DNA from: Olsenella sp. KH3B4
GTDB lineage: Bacteria; Actinomycetota; Coriobacteriia; Coriobacteriales; Atopobiaceae
Length of the DNA stretch: 64,000 nt
Direction: 5' to 3'
Assembly (NCBI GenBank): GCA_900111695.1
Contig: FOHD01000010.1
Span: 20,982-84,981 of the forward strand
Position 1 is the first letter of the stretch, and every line of letters starts with the position of its first letter. Of this stretch, positions 1 to 9,374 are shown piece by piece. The position numbers were made by a program, and so were the translations under genes. Below the pieces are notes generated by a model. It worked only from the letters and a program-made list of their open reading frames with translations, was not told the DNA's origin and did not search any database.

Positions 1-2
1 CG

Positions 3-1130
3 TTTACTGGGCATGTATTTTACCCGCCAATGGGAACCCATTGGCGGGTCGGACAACCCGGCCTCTTGTCCATCCTCAACGAATGGGCCCCATACGAGCT
101 TCGTGATATCGATGACGCAGAGAAACGCGCCGCAGTCTGTGGCATTGGAACCACTGAGGTCAGACCTGGTGTGAAAGCGGTGATGTTGTCGGCCCCACTT
201 GAGAAAGCGCGGACCCTTGCAAAGGAAAGATATGACAAAGGGTCATGGCCGCTTCTGTATTTTACAGGAGGGGGAACAGGTGGAATGCGTCGCAAGCGCT
301 ATCTCGACGAATCCCGGGGCCGTGTCGCGGACAATCTGTGGCTTCACGAGGAAGTTGGCCATACCGACGAGGCGAAGAAACATCTCAAGCAGCTTTTCGA
401 TGGCTCTGCACCCTTCGATACCCCAAAACCGGTTCGTCTCCTCGATCGCATCCTGACCATTGCAAGCGATGAGGATTCTCTTGTCCTCGACTTCTTCTCC
501 GGGTCCGCCACCACCGCGGAGGCCGTCATGCGCAAGAACGCCAAGGATGGCGGTACACGCCGCTTCGTCCTCGTCCAGCTTCCCGAGGAGGTCTCTGGGG
601 GCTGGGGGAACCTCTGCAACGTGGGCGAGGAGCGCATCCGCCGGGCCGGCAAGAAGATTGCCGCCGAGGTCGAGGAGGCAAACCGCCAGCTCAAGCTCGG
701 GGAGGAGCCCAAGCCCGTCCCAGACATCGGCTTCCGCGTGCTGCGCATAGACTCCTCCAACATGGAGGACACCTACCGCACACCCGGCGAGACGGACCAG
801 ATGGACCTGCTCTCGCTTGCGGACAACGTGAAGCTCGATAGGACCCCGGAGGACCTGCTCTTCGAGGTGCTGCCTAAGTTCCGCATCCCGTACTCGGCGA
901 GGATTGAGAAGAGGGAGCTCGGCGGCAGGGAGTGCTTCCTCGTCGACGGCAACCGCCTCGTCGCCTGCTTCGACACGGAGGTAGGGACGGAGACCATCGA
1001 GGAAATGGCAAAGCTGGAGCCCGACTACGCAGTGATGCGCGACGCCTCGATGAGGGACGACGCGACGCAGGCGAACTTCGAGGAGCTGTTCAAGACCTAC
1101 AGCCCTGACACCGTGCGGCGGGTCATATAG
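3..1130 (+). CDS. Type III restriction-modification system methyltransferase (Mod), 5'-truncated by window edge
   Basis: C-terminal part of a DNA adenine methyltransferase of the type III Mod family, which modifies one strand of an asymmetric site and gives specificity to the Res subunit. The frame is open from base 3, and an internal ATG at 30 is probably not the start because the residues before it (FTGHVFYPP) fit the family's conserved stretch. The SAM-binding motif LDFFSGSATTAEA is about 150 residues after that ATG; the catalytic DPPY motif must lie before the window. The remaining about 200 residues would be the target-recognition and C-terminal part. A 73-base gap separates it from the next gene on the same strand. 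Family assignment is confident; target sequence unknown. Confidence 0.9.
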   Translation, partial: FTGHVFYPPMGTHWRVGQPGLLSILNEWAPYELRDIDDAEKRAAVCGIGTTEVRPGVKAVMLSAPLEKARTLAKERYDKGSWPLLYFTGGGTGGMRRKRYLDESRGRVADNLWLHEEVGHTDEAKKHLKQLFDGSAPFDTPKPVRLLDRILTIASDEDSLVLDFFSGSATTAEAVMRKNAKDGGTRRFVLVQLPEEVSGGWGNLCNVGEERIRRAGKKIAAEVEEANRQLKLGEEPKPVPDIGFRVLRIDSSNMEDTYRTPGETDQMDLLSLADNVKLDRTPEDLLFEVLPKFRIPYSARIEKRELGGRECFLVDGNRLVACFDTEVGTETIEEMAKLEPDYAVMRDASMRDDATQANFEELFKTYSPDTVRRVI

Positions 1131-1203
1131 CGTCGGCGTGTGCTTGCGTTGCCGCCTGTTGCGGTTGGCGTCTTCTCTGTCGGATTGTATATGAGGTGGG
1201 GTA

Positions 1204-2733
1204 ATGGCAAGTCTGGATGAACTGCTGTCGGGCGAGTCCCAGACGGTCGAGTACAAGGTCAGGCGATCCTCCAATGCGAAGGGCTATCTCAAGAGCGTGG
1301 TCGCCTTTGCCAACGCGCGTGGCGGCACGCTGGTCTTTGGGGTGGACGACAAGACACGTGAGGTCGTGGGCATACCCGCGGACGAGGTGTTCACTGAAAT
1401 GGACGCTATCGCGAACGCTATCATGGACTCCATCGAGCCACAGATGCTGCCCGAGATTACCCTCCGGACCGTCGACGGAAAAAGTCTCATCCTCGTTGAT
1501 GTGCCTGCCGGAAGGCAGTGCCCGTACTTCATCAAGACAGATGGAATTGAGAACGGGACGTACGTGCGCGTTGGCGCCACCTCTCGGCATGCCGATCTTG
1601 ACTGGGTACGCGAGCTTACGCAGGAGTGCGCCCCGGAAGGATTTGACCGCCTGGTGCGCAGAGGCTTCGCAATCACGGATGAGAGGATCGAGACGCTCTG
1701 CGAGCGCATGTACGAAGTCGCCCGCTCGCACGCCGACACCAATCGGAGCGGAACCCTCCGCAAGCCTACGGTGAGCCAGCTTCTTACCTGGGGCATCCTG
1801 AAGGAGCGCGACGGGGAGGTCTTGCCCACCAATGCCTTCCTTATCCTCGAGGGTGACCGGGAACTTGTGGCACCCCTGCAGTGCGCCCTGTTCAAAGGCA
1901 GCTCCCGTGCGACGTTTCTCGATCGGAGGGACATTGCAGGCGACGTGATGTCGCAGGTGGAGGGCGCCTACCAGTTTGTGCTGGAGAAGATGAACATGGG
2001 AGCGGACCTTGGCAGCGTGGTTCGAAGGGACGTCTTCGAGCTGCCGGAGTGGTCCGTCCGTGAGGCCATCACCAACGCGGTGGTGCACCGCTCGTACGTG
2101 GAGCGCTCGTCGGTGCAGGTCGCCCTCTACGATGATCGCCTCGAGGTGAGCTCTCCGGGAGGCATCGTGAGGGGCTTCTCGCTCGACAGGGCTCTGTCAG
2201 GCCAGTCGCGACCCCGCAACGAGGCGCTGGCGCAGGCATTCCTCTACATGGGGCTCATCGAGGGCTGGGGGAGCGGCATTCCCAGGATTATGCACGAGTT
2301 CGAGGAGAGGGGGCTGCGTGCTCCCGAGTTCCAGGACATCGACGGCATGCTACGTGTGAATATGTGGCGGCCGACGGCTGAGCAGTTCGCCGCCTTCCTC
2401 CATGGATGGGCCGTCACGGATTCGAGCGGTCTGGCGCCGGACAATTATTCGGACAATAAAGACAATAAATCGGACAATAAAGACATTAAAGACAATAAAT
2501 CGGACAATAAGTTGGACGGCAGGCAGGATGTCACCTCGGAGGAGGAAGCCCTACTTGCGCTGATCAGGGAGGACCCTTCCATCACTCAGGCGAGGATGGC
2601 GGAGCTGCTCGGACTGTCGAGAAGCACCGTTGCACTCATGCTCGCACGCCTCCAGCAGGCGGGCTTGGTGAGGCGCGAGGGATCGCGAAAGGCCGGCACC
2701 TGGGTGGTCGTCGTAGATGGTGGTGGACGATGA
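1204..2733 (+). CDS. AlbA_2 (Schlafen-type) / HATPase-domain protein with C-terminal winged helix
   Basis: 509-residue protein with three parts. Residues about 8-130 fit the AlbA_2 nucleic-acid-binding fold (VEYKVR near the start, then FANARGGTLVFGVDD). Residues about 270-390 are the HATPase_c_4 module common in such proteins (REAITNAVVHRSYVERS near 285, then GWGSGIPRIM). After a low-complexity Asp-Asn-Lys linker (about 412-438) comes a winged helix (TQARMAELLGLSRSTVALML). GAGGTGGGG precedes the ATG. The stop overlaps the start of the restriction subunit as ATGA, so expression is probably coupled. Proteins of this type occur inside or next to type III R-M loci; whether they regulate the system or act in defence is not established here. 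Confidence 0.85.
   Translation: MASLDELLSGESQTVEYKVRRSSNAKGYLKSVVAFANARGGTLVFGVDDKTREVVGIPADEVFTEMDAIANAIMDSIEPQMLPEITLRTVDGKSLILVDVPAGRQCPYFIKTDGIENGTYVRVGATSRHADLDWVRELTQECAPEGFDRLVRRGFAITDERIETLCERMYEVARSHADTNRSGTLRKPTVSQLLTWGILKERDGEVLPTNAFLILEGDRELVAPLQCALFKGSSRATFLDRRDIAGDVMSQVEGAYQFVLEKMNMGADLGSVVRRDVFELPEWSVREAITNAVVHRSYVERSSVQVALYDDRLEVSSPGGIVRGFSLDRALSGQSRPRNEALAQAFLYMGLIEGWGSGIPRIMHEFEERGLRAPEFQDIDGMLRVNMWRPTAEQFAAFLHGWAVTDSSGLAPDNYSDNKDNKSDNKDIKDNKSDNKLDGRQDVTSEEEALLALIREDPSITQARMAELLGLSRSTVALMLARLQQAGLVRREGSRKAGTWVVVVDGGGR
2439..2516 (+). repeat. In-frame short tandem repeat encoding a DNK-rich linker
   Basis: AT-rich tract of alternating 9- and 12-base units built on GACAATAAA, inside an otherwise GC-rich gene. 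It encodes a linker of repeated DNK and SDNK between the ATPase part and the winged helix of the AlbA_2 protein. All units are multiples of three, so copy-number change would alter linker length and not reading frame. Confidence 0.85.
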
Positions 2734-5700
2734 GGCTCAAGTTCAAGGTGCAGCAGTACCAGACGGACGCGACGGATGCCGTGTGCGACGTCTTCGAGGG
2801 GCAGCCCAACCAGGGCGCGGCGGCGTACCTGCGAGATATCGGTACGCTTCCCGTTCGCGGGGGCATGGGAGCACTGTTCAATGCCGGCGACCTACAGCAG
2901 GGCATGGAGGAAGGCTATGCCAACGCGCCCGTGAGGCTCACGGAATCCGAGCTCCTCTCCAACATTCGCCGCGTGGAGCGTCGCAACCAGCTTGACGAGT
3001 CCGAGACCACCTGCCGCGACATGGCGGGAATCGCCTGCCACCTAGACGTGGAGATGGAGACGGGCACCGGCAAGACCTACGTCTACACCAAGACGATGCT
3101 GGAGCTCAACCGGCGCTACGGTTGGTGCAAGTTCATTGTGGTCGTGCCCTCCGTCGCCATTCGCGAGGGTGTGAAGAAGTCGCTCGAGTCCACCGAGCAG
3201 CACTTCTTCGAGCAGTATGGCAAGCGTGTCAACGCCTTCATCTATGACTCTGACCGGCTGAACGAGCTGGACTCCTTCGCGCAGTCCTCGGACGTCTCCT
3301 GCATGATCATCAACATGCAGGCCTTCAACACCTCCATGAAGGAGGGCTCGAACAACAAGGCGTCCCGCATCATCTTCGACGAGCGCGACGACTTCGGGAG
3401 CAGGCGCCCCATCGACGTGATAGCCGCAATGCGCCCCATCGTGATCCTGGACGAGCCGCAGAAGATGGGAAAGAGGGGATCTGCCACCCAGAAGGGCATC
3501 GCGCTCTTCAAGCCCCTCTTCGTGCTGGGCTACTCCGCCACGCACCGGGAGAGGCACGACCTCGTCTACTCCCTCGACGCGCTCGACGCCTACAACCAGC
3601 GTCTCGTGAAGCGCATCGAGGTCAAGGGCTTCAAGCTCAAGAACATGCGCGGCACCGACGCTTACCTCTTCCTCCGGCAGATCCTGGTTACCAAGAACAG
3701 GCCGCCCGTGGCGGTTATAGAGTACAAGAGGATGTCGGCTTCAGGCAGGGTAGGCAAGGCCACGGGCCGCTTCGAGGAGGGAGACAGCATCTACGACGTC
3801 TCTGGCTCGACGAGGCTCGAGGCATATCGTGGCTACCAGATCGCCGGCGGCAACGACGGCGTCGTCCCCGGCGTGGACGGCCGCCCCGGACACGTCCGCT
3901 TCCTCAACGGCGTTGAGATCGAGGAGGGCACCGTCTACAACGACTCCGCCCTCGAGGACATGCAGCGCGTGCAGATACGCGAGACCATCCGGAGCCACCT
4001 CGAGAAGGAGCAGGCGCTCTTCCGCCGCGGCATCAAGTGCCTCTCGCTCTTCTTCATCGACGAGGTCGCGAAGTACCGCGACGTGACCGGCAACGGCGCG
4101 GCCGTCGGCTACGGGAAGGTCTTCGAGGAGGAGTACGCCGCCGCCGTTGCGGACAGGCTCGCGCACCCCACGACGGACGACCTCGCGGACCGGAGCTACC
4201 TGGAGTACCTGAGGCGCGACACGGCGCACCAGGTCCACGACGGGTACTTCTCCATCGACAAGAAGGGCCACGCGGTCGAGTCCAAGCGCGAGAAGAAGGC
4301 CGAGGCGGCGGAGGGCATCGGCATCAACGACGACGACGCCCGGCGCGGCTACGACCTCATCCTCAAGGACAAGGAGCGGCTGCTCTCGCTCGACGAGCCC
4401 GTGCGGTTCGTCTTCAGCCACTCGGCCCTGCGCGAGGGCTGGGACAACCCCAACATCTTCCAGATCTGCACGCTCAAGGAGTCGGGGTCGGAGACCTCCA
4501 AGCGCCAGGAGGTCGGCCGCGGAATGCGCCTCTGCGTTGACCAGGACGGCGTGCGCCAGGACGCCCAGCTCCTCGGGCCCGACGAGGTCCAGCGCGTGAA
4601 CGTGCTCACGGTCATCGCGTCGGAGAGCTACGAGACCTTCGTGCGGGACCTGCAGAGCGACATCAGGGGAACGCTGCGCGAGAGGCCGCAGAAGGTCGAG
4701 GTCGACTTCTTCACCGGAAGGACGCTCGAGGTCGAAGGCGAGGAGGTGAGCTTCTCCGCGGCGGAATCCAAGGCCATCTACAAGTACCTCATCAAGAACG
4801 ACTTCCTCGACGACGCCGACCGCCCCTCCGACGACTTCCGGGCCATGGTGGGGGAGGGGAAGTTCCAGGCCAATGCCATGCACGAGCTGCCCGAGGGCCT
4901 CGACGACGAGGCGCACGCCAAGGCAATCGAGGCGCTCCTCCGCGGGGTCTACGACCCGCACGCGCTCGATGGCATGGTGCAGCGCGCCCAGGAGAAGGTC
5001 ACCGAGAACGCGATCGTTCAGGAGAACTTCGGACGGACCGAGTTCAAGGAACTGTGGGACCGCATCAGCCGGAAGCACAGCTACACCGTCTCCTTCGACG
5101 ACGCGGAGCTCGAGCGCAAGGCCGTGGCGAGGATTGACAGGGACCTCGCGGTGAGCCGGCTACAGTACACCATGACCGCTGGCTCCCAGCGGGACGAGGG
5201 GAGACGCGAGGAGCTCGCGAGCGGGAGGTCCTTCGTCGCTCAGAGGAGCGAGACCCACGATGTGGACGAGGCAACCGCTCCGGTTGCGGTCACCTACGAC
5301 CTGGTGGGCGAGGTCGCCGCAGCGGCCCAGGTCACCCGGGCGAGCGCCGCGAGGATTCTCTCCGCCATATCGCCCCAGGTCTTCTCGCTCTACCGGGTGA
5401 ATCCCGAGGAGTTCATCAAGCGTGCCGGAGGGCTCATCCTCTCCGAGAAGGCCGCGATGGTCGTGGAGCACGTGGAGTACCACGAGACGGACCGCATCTA
5501 CGACACAGCCATCTTCACCTCGCGCATGCCGGACGACGCGAGCAAGGCCTACGAGGCGAGCAAGAACGTCCAGCGCTTCGTGTTCCCGGACAGCCAGGGC
5601 GAGCGCAGGTTCGCCGAGGACCTGGACGCAGCCAGCGAGGTCGTGGTCTACGCCAAGCTCCCAAGGGCGTTCCAGATACCCACCCCGGTAGGCAACTACG

Positions 5701-5921
5701 CGCCGGACTGGGCGATAGCCTTCAGGAAGGGCAGCGTGCGCCACGTGTTCTTTGTGGCTGAGACCAAGGGCACCATGGACACGATGGAGATTTCCGGTGT
5801 CGAGAAGGCCAAGATCGCTTGTGCGGAGAGGCTCTTCGACGAGGCGAGCACATCCGACGTGCGCTACCATCAGGTGGCTGACTACGACGACCTACTCCAG
5901 TGGGTCGGGAGGCTGGAGTAG
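2730..5921 (+). CDS. Type III restriction endonuclease subunit Res
   Basis: 1063-residue helicase-nuclease that translocates or slides on DNA and cuts when two unmodified type III sites meet head to head. Walker A is METGTGKTYV (G-T-G-K-T at about 111-116), motif II is VILDEPQKM near 238-245, and the later helicase motifs are REGWDNPNIFQ near 567 and QEVGRGMRL near 590. The C-terminus carries the PD-(D/E)xK nuclease, seen as YAPDWAIAF near 990 followed by AETKG near 1010. Length is normal for Res. The start overlaps the preceding stop (ATGA). It pairs with the Mod fragment at the left edge. Confidence 0.95.
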   Translation: MRLKFKVQQYQTDATDAVCDVFEGQPNQGAAAYLRDIGTLPVRGGMGALFNAGDLQQGMEEGYANAPVRLTESELLSNIRRVERRNQLDESETTCRDMAGIACHLDVEMETGTGKTYVYTKTMLELNRRYGWCKFIVVVPSVAIREGVKKSLESTEQHFFEQYGKRVNAFIYDSDRLNELDSFAQSSDVSCMIINMQAFNTSMKEGSNNKASRIIFDERDDFGSRRPIDVIAAMRPIVILDEPQKMGKRGSATQKGIALFKPLFVLGYSATHRERHDLVYSLDALDAYNQRLVKRIEVKGFKLKNMRGTDAYLFLRQILVTKNRPPVAVIEYKRMSASGRVGKATGRFEEGDSIYDVSGSTRLEAYRGYQIAGGNDGVVPGVDGRPGHVRFLNGVEIEEGTVYNDSALEDMQRVQIRETIRSHLEKEQALFRRGIKCLSLFFIDEVAKYRDVTGNGAAVGYGKVFEEEYAAAVADRLAHPTTDDLADRSYLEYLRRDTAHQVHDGYFSIDKKGHAVESKREKKAEAAEGIGINDDDARRGYDLILKDKERLLSLDEPVRFVFSHSALREGWDNPNIFQICTLKESGSETSKRQEVGRGMRLCVDQDGVRQDAQLLGPDEVQRVNVLTVIASESYETFVRDLQSDIRGTLRERPQKVEVDFFTGRTLEVEGEEVSFSAAESKAIYKYLIKNDFLDDADRPSDDFRAMVGEGKFQANAMHELPEGLDDEAHAKAIEALLRGVYDPHALDGMVQRAQEKVTENAIVQENFGRTEFKELWDRISRKHSYTVSFDDAELERKAVARIDRDLAVSRLQYTMTAGSQRDEGRREELASGRSFVAQRSETHDVDEATAPVAVTYDLVGEVAAAAQVTRASAARILSAISPQVFSLYRVNPEEFIKRAGGLILSEKAAMVVEHVEYHETDRIYDTAIFTSRMPDDASKAYEASKNVQRFVFPDSQGERRFAEDLDAASEVVVYAKLPRAFQIPTPVGNYAPDWAIAFRKGSVRHVFFVAETKGTMDTMEISGVEKAKIACAERLFDEASTSDVRYHQVADYDDLLQWVGRLE

Positions 5922-5923
5922 CC

Positions 5924-7702
5924 ATGGGAAAAGAACTGTTCGATAACATCCCCAGCAAGGTCGAGGACCTCCTCCACGACGTGAAGCTGGGAAAGATCGG
6001 CCTGCCCGACCTACAGAGGCCGTTCGTCTGGCCCGACAGCAAGGTCAGAGACCTCCTCGACTCAATGCTCAAGGGCTACCCCGTCGGCTACATCATGCTC
6101 TGGTCGTCGCCGGAAGAGTACGAGAACGTCAAGCATATTGGCGACAACGAGAAGACTTACAAGGAGCCGGACGACCTTGTCATCGACGGCCAGCAAAGGC
6201 TTACGGCGCTGCTGGCGGCGTTGTACGGGACGCGGGTAAGGGACAAGAACTACAGGGACAGGACAATCAAAATTTCGTTCAACCCGCTCACGAGGGAGTT
6301 CGCGGTCTGGACGCAGGCATACGAGAGGAACACGGAGTGGATTAGCTCCGTGAGCTCGGTGTTCGAAGCCGACCGGAACCACTCCGTGTCCAAGTTCCGC
6401 AAGTCCTTCATCAGGCAGGCCAACGAGGGCCGGAGGAGGAACGACCGGCCCGAACTGACCGACGAGGAGGAGGATCTGGTAGAGGAGAACCTCAACGACC
6501 TTCTCAACCTCGGCATATACACCCTGCCGACACTCAAGATCAACTCGAAGGCAGACGAGGAGGACGTGGCGGAGATCTTCGTGCGCGTGAACTCGGGCGG
6601 GACCAAACTCACGGAGAAGAACTTCATCGAGACCTTGCTCGCGGTGTTCGACAACGAGGTTCACTCGCTCATAGACAGTTTCTGCGCGGAGTCACGCGTC
6701 CCCAAGAACGGGACCGCATACAACCAGATCATAGAGGTCGACCCGTCGCATCTCATCCGGGTTGCGGTCGGAGTCGGATTCAGGCGCGCCCGGCTAAAGT
6801 ACGCCTACATGCTTCTCCGGGGGAAGGATCTCAAGACCGGCATCACCTCGAGCAAGACGCGCGAGGAGAACCTCGAGAAGTTCAAGAGGTCGCTTGACCT
6901 CGCGCTCAACCTCAACAACTGGCATGCGTTCCTCAACCTGTTCGGCAAGGCGGGATACCTCAAGGGGAGCATCGTTGCCTCCACCAACGCGGTGGTCTTC
7001 AGCTACGTCCTCTATCTCATCGGCAAGTACGACTACAAGGTGCCGCCGTTCGAGCTCAACAAGGTCATAACCAAGTGGATCTTCATGTCCACCATCACCG
7101 GCTTCTACACCGGGTCGACCGAGTCCGAGGTCGAGAAGCAGTTCGCCGACCTGAGAGGCGTCACGACGGCGGACGGCTTCGTGGCATATCTCGAGTCTGC
7201 CATCGAGACCAGGTTCACCGACGACTTCTTCACCTACAGCCTTCCGAGCAGCCTCGAGGGTTCGTCTGCCAGCTCGCCGTCGTGGTTCGGCTACGTCGCC
7301 TCGCTCATCGTCCTTGGCACGCCCATGCTGTTCAGCACGTCGCCGCTCGCCCAGTACTTCGCCATAGGGGCGAGCGGGAAGAAGGGCGCCATAGACAAGC
7401 ACCACATCTTCCCGAAGAGCTACCTGACGAAGATCGGCTACGACAACGACCGCGACCGGAACCAGATCGCCAACTTCACGTACCTCGACTACAATACGAA
7501 CATCGAAATCGGCGACCAGGCCCCTTCCGAATACGTCGCTGCCTTCAGGGAGAGGCTCGGCGAGGAGGGGTATGCCAGGACCTGCGATGACAACGCGCTT
7601 CCCCTCGGCTTCGAGAGCCTTGAGTACCCCGTTTTCCTCGCCAAGAGGAGGGTGCTCATGGCGGGCATCGTCAAGAAGGCGTACAAGAGGCTCTGCGAGT
7701 GA
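5924..7702 (+). CDS. DUF262 / DUF1524 (GmrSD-like) protein
   Basis: 592-residue protein with an N-terminal DUF262 ParB-like NTPase domain (LPDLQRPFVW, then DLVIDGQQRLTALLAALYG near 83-102, the DGQQR motif) and a C-terminal DUF1524 HNH-type nuclease (DKHHIFPKSYL near 490, followed by NQIANFTYLD). This is the two-domain layout of GmrSD-type type IV restriction enzymes, which cut modified phage DNA, and of related SspE-like proteins. The ATG at 5924 is preferred over an in-frame GTG at 5900 that lies inside res. It starts two bases after the res stop, so it is probably the last gene of the same operon. Defence role is inferred from family and context. Confidence 0.88.
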   Translation: MGKELFDNIPSKVEDLLHDVKLGKIGLPDLQRPFVWPDSKVRDLLDSMLKGYPVGYIMLWSSPEEYENVKHIGDNEKTYKEPDDLVIDGQQRLTALLAALYGTRVRDKNYRDRTIKISFNPLTREFAVWTQAYERNTEWISSVSSVFEADRNHSVSKFRKSFIRQANEGRRRNDRPELTDEEEDLVEENLNDLLNLGIYTLPTLKINSKADEEDVAEIFVRVNSGGTKLTEKNFIETLLAVFDNEVHSLIDSFCAESRVPKNGTAYNQIIEVDPSHLIRVAVGVGFRRARLKYAYMLLRGKDLKTGITSSKTREENLEKFKRSLDLALNLNNWHAFLNLFGKAGYLKGSIVASTNAVVFSYVLYLIGKYDYKVPPFELNKVITKWIFMSTITGFYTGSTESEVEKQFADLRGVTTADGFVAYLESAIETRFTDDFFTYSLPSSLEGSSASSPSWFGYVASLIVLGTPMLFSTSPLAQYFAIGASGKKGAIDKHHIFPKSYLTKIGYDNDRDRNQIANFTYLDYNTNIEIGDQAPSEYVAAFRERLGEEGYARTCDDNALPLGFESLEYPVFLAKRRVLMAGIVKKAYKRLCE

Positions 7703-7837
7703 GGGCATCTGCCTGCGGGAGTACGGAGATTCCTGTGTTTAAGCAAGCCTGTTTTCGACAGCAAACAAGACGCTATCAAACACAGTTCCCGTGGCCCTTT
7801 CCCAGTGCCCCTGCACATGTGCCACGTGGATGCGTCG

Positions 7838-8722
7838 TTATGCTTTCCGGCTCATGGCTCTTTTTGCGGCTGCAAGCACCAGCGGGTTTGTTACCGGAAT
7901 GTCCTCGATATCCTTTTTGAGCTTCAGCGCCTTCATCTGCGTGTCCGCATAATCGACATTCAGCTCAAGGCCAGACACGAAGCTGGCCCCGGCAGAGTTC
8001 ACGAATACGATAGGCCATGCCATCTCGAGTGATGTGGCCAGACGACCCGCGGCTCCGGCCTCCTTGAGCAGTGCTTGCTCGCCGCCTGCCATCTTTTGGA
8101 ACTCGCTCTTCATACCGGTATCGGTACTTCCAGGCAGCACCGTGTTCACGCGGATGCCCTTCTTGCCAAGCTCAGTTGAGAGGCGCGCTGCATAGTAGCT
8201 GATGCATCTCTTTGCAAAGATGTAGGCGAAGGTCGAAGGAGAAGACTTCTCAAGGTGCGCGATGGCCTCCTGGACCGCATCCCAGGACGAGGAGGATATA
8301 ACCTTCTCCTCCTCTTTCCGGTACTTCATCCAGTTGAGTCCGGCGGTGGACGATACGTACATGATTGCTCCGCCAGCGCTCATGCGTGTCTTCAAGTACT
8401 GCTCGGTAATGTACCAGTTTGCCGTGTAATCGCAGTTGAACGTGGTGGCGTAGTCGGTTTTCAGACCGCTGAGCCCGGCTATTCCGAAGTAGCAGTCGAT
8501 GTGGTCAGGGATCTTGAGGAATGCCTGGTCAATTGCTGCCTGGTCGGACAGGTTGACCATTATGTACTCCTTGATCCCCTCGACAGGGCACTCGCGCATG
8601 TCAAGCGAGTAAACCTCTGCGCCAAGCTCTGCCAGGATCTTAGTGGTCGCAAGTCCCATGCCGCTTGATGCGCCGGTAACAACGCACTTCTTCCCCTCGT
8701 ATCCCAAGAGTTCGTCAATCAT
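7838..8722 (-). CDS. SDR-family oxidoreductase (hydroxysteroid/coniferyl-alcohol dehydrogenase-like)
   Basis: 294-residue short-chain dehydrogenase. The NAD(P)-binding glycine motif is TGASSGMG near residues 15-22, a catalytic Ser lies in YVSSTAG and the catalytic Tyr-Lys pair is YIFAK, followed by IRVNTVLPGSTDT. The longer YxxxK-to-end region and the extra segment before the Tyr resemble 3-alpha-hydroxysteroid and coniferyl-alcohol dehydrogenases more than FabG; the substrate cannot be read from sequence. The ATG at 8722 follows GGAGGAGACGG, which fixes the start. It is divergent from a TetR-type regulator (108-base gap), which may control it. Confidence 0.85.
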   Translation of the reverse strand: MIDELLGYEGKKCVVTGASSGMGLATTKILAELGAEVYSLDMRECPVEGIKEYIMVNLSDQAAIDQAFLKIPDHIDCYFGIAGLSGLKTDYATTFNCDYTANWYITEQYLKTRMSAGGAIMYVSSTAGLNWMKYRKEEEKVISSSSWDAVQEAIAHLEKSSPSTFAYIFAKRCISYYAARLSTELGKKGIRVNTVLPGSTDTGMKSEFQKMAGGEQALLKEAGAAGRLATSLEMAWPIVFVNSAGASFVSGLELNVDYADTQMKALKLKKDIEDIPVTNPLVLAAAKRAMSRKA

Positions 8723-8830
8723 CGCCGTCTCCTCCTTCGATATAGTGTGCTGTGGCTGAGTGTACTGGCACGGCTGTTGGACAAAGCATGCGGAGACGTG
8801 GGCCTGAGACAGGTGGGGAGGATGTGTCTC

Positions 8831-9352
8831 ATGTATTCGAGCGAGATGTCTATCATGCATGCCCTGTTCACCATCATGGACAAGAAGGCTCTGCCAGACG
8901 TCACCATGCGCGAGATTGCGCAGGAAGCAGGCGTCTCGCGCGCAACGCTGTACCGGCACTTCTCCTCGCCCGAAGACATCGTTCGGCGTTGGCTCCGAGA
9001 ACTATGCCGAAAGGTGGTAACCGACCAGGATTCATGGGAACCCAACGGCCGCGAGGCAATTCTGCATGCCTTTACTGTGCTGTATGGGGAGAGAGACACC
9101 CTCAGGTGTCTGGCTCGGCAGGGGCTGGACCATGAGGTGGCCCGTGCCATGTACGACGCGACCCTGTACCAGATCCGACGGCTCGACGTTCTGCATAGCA
9201 ATTATCAAATCTATTACTTTGCGGGCGCCTCGATGGGGTTGCTTTCGTGCTGGACTAGGGGAGGCATGAAGGAAAGCCCTGAGGAAATTACTGACATCTT
9301 CATCGAGCTTCTCCATGGCTACATGGATGTGCACAGCTCCCAGGACCAATAG
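8831..9352 (+). CDS. TetR/AcrR-family transcriptional regulator
   Basis: 173-residue repressor. The helix-turn-helix is near the N-terminus (VTMREIAQEAGVSRATLYRH), followed by the variable ligand-binding helices. Candidate starts are ATG 8822 and ATG 8831; the second is chosen because GGGGAGG lies 9 bases before it while the first would abut it. It is divergent from the SDR gene at 7838-8722 and so is likely its regulator and autoregulated. A TGAGACA/TGTCTCA inverted repeat (8805-8811, 8825-8831) flanks its ribosome-binding site. Confidence 0.85.
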   Translation: MYSSEMSIMHALFTIMDKKALPDVTMREIAQEAGVSRATLYRHFSSPEDIVRRWLRELCRKVVTDQDSWEPNGREAILHAFTVLYGERDTLRCLARQGLDHEVARAMYDATLYQIRRLDVLHSNYQIYYFAGASMGLLSCWTRGGMKESPEEITDIFIELLHGYMDVHSSQDQ

Positions 9353-9374
9353 CTCTCAGAAGGGAGGTCATTGC

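Noticed and set aside
2439-2516. Phase-variable switch by frameshift
   Set aside because: Repeat units are 9 or 12 bases, so gain or loss would not change the reading frame.
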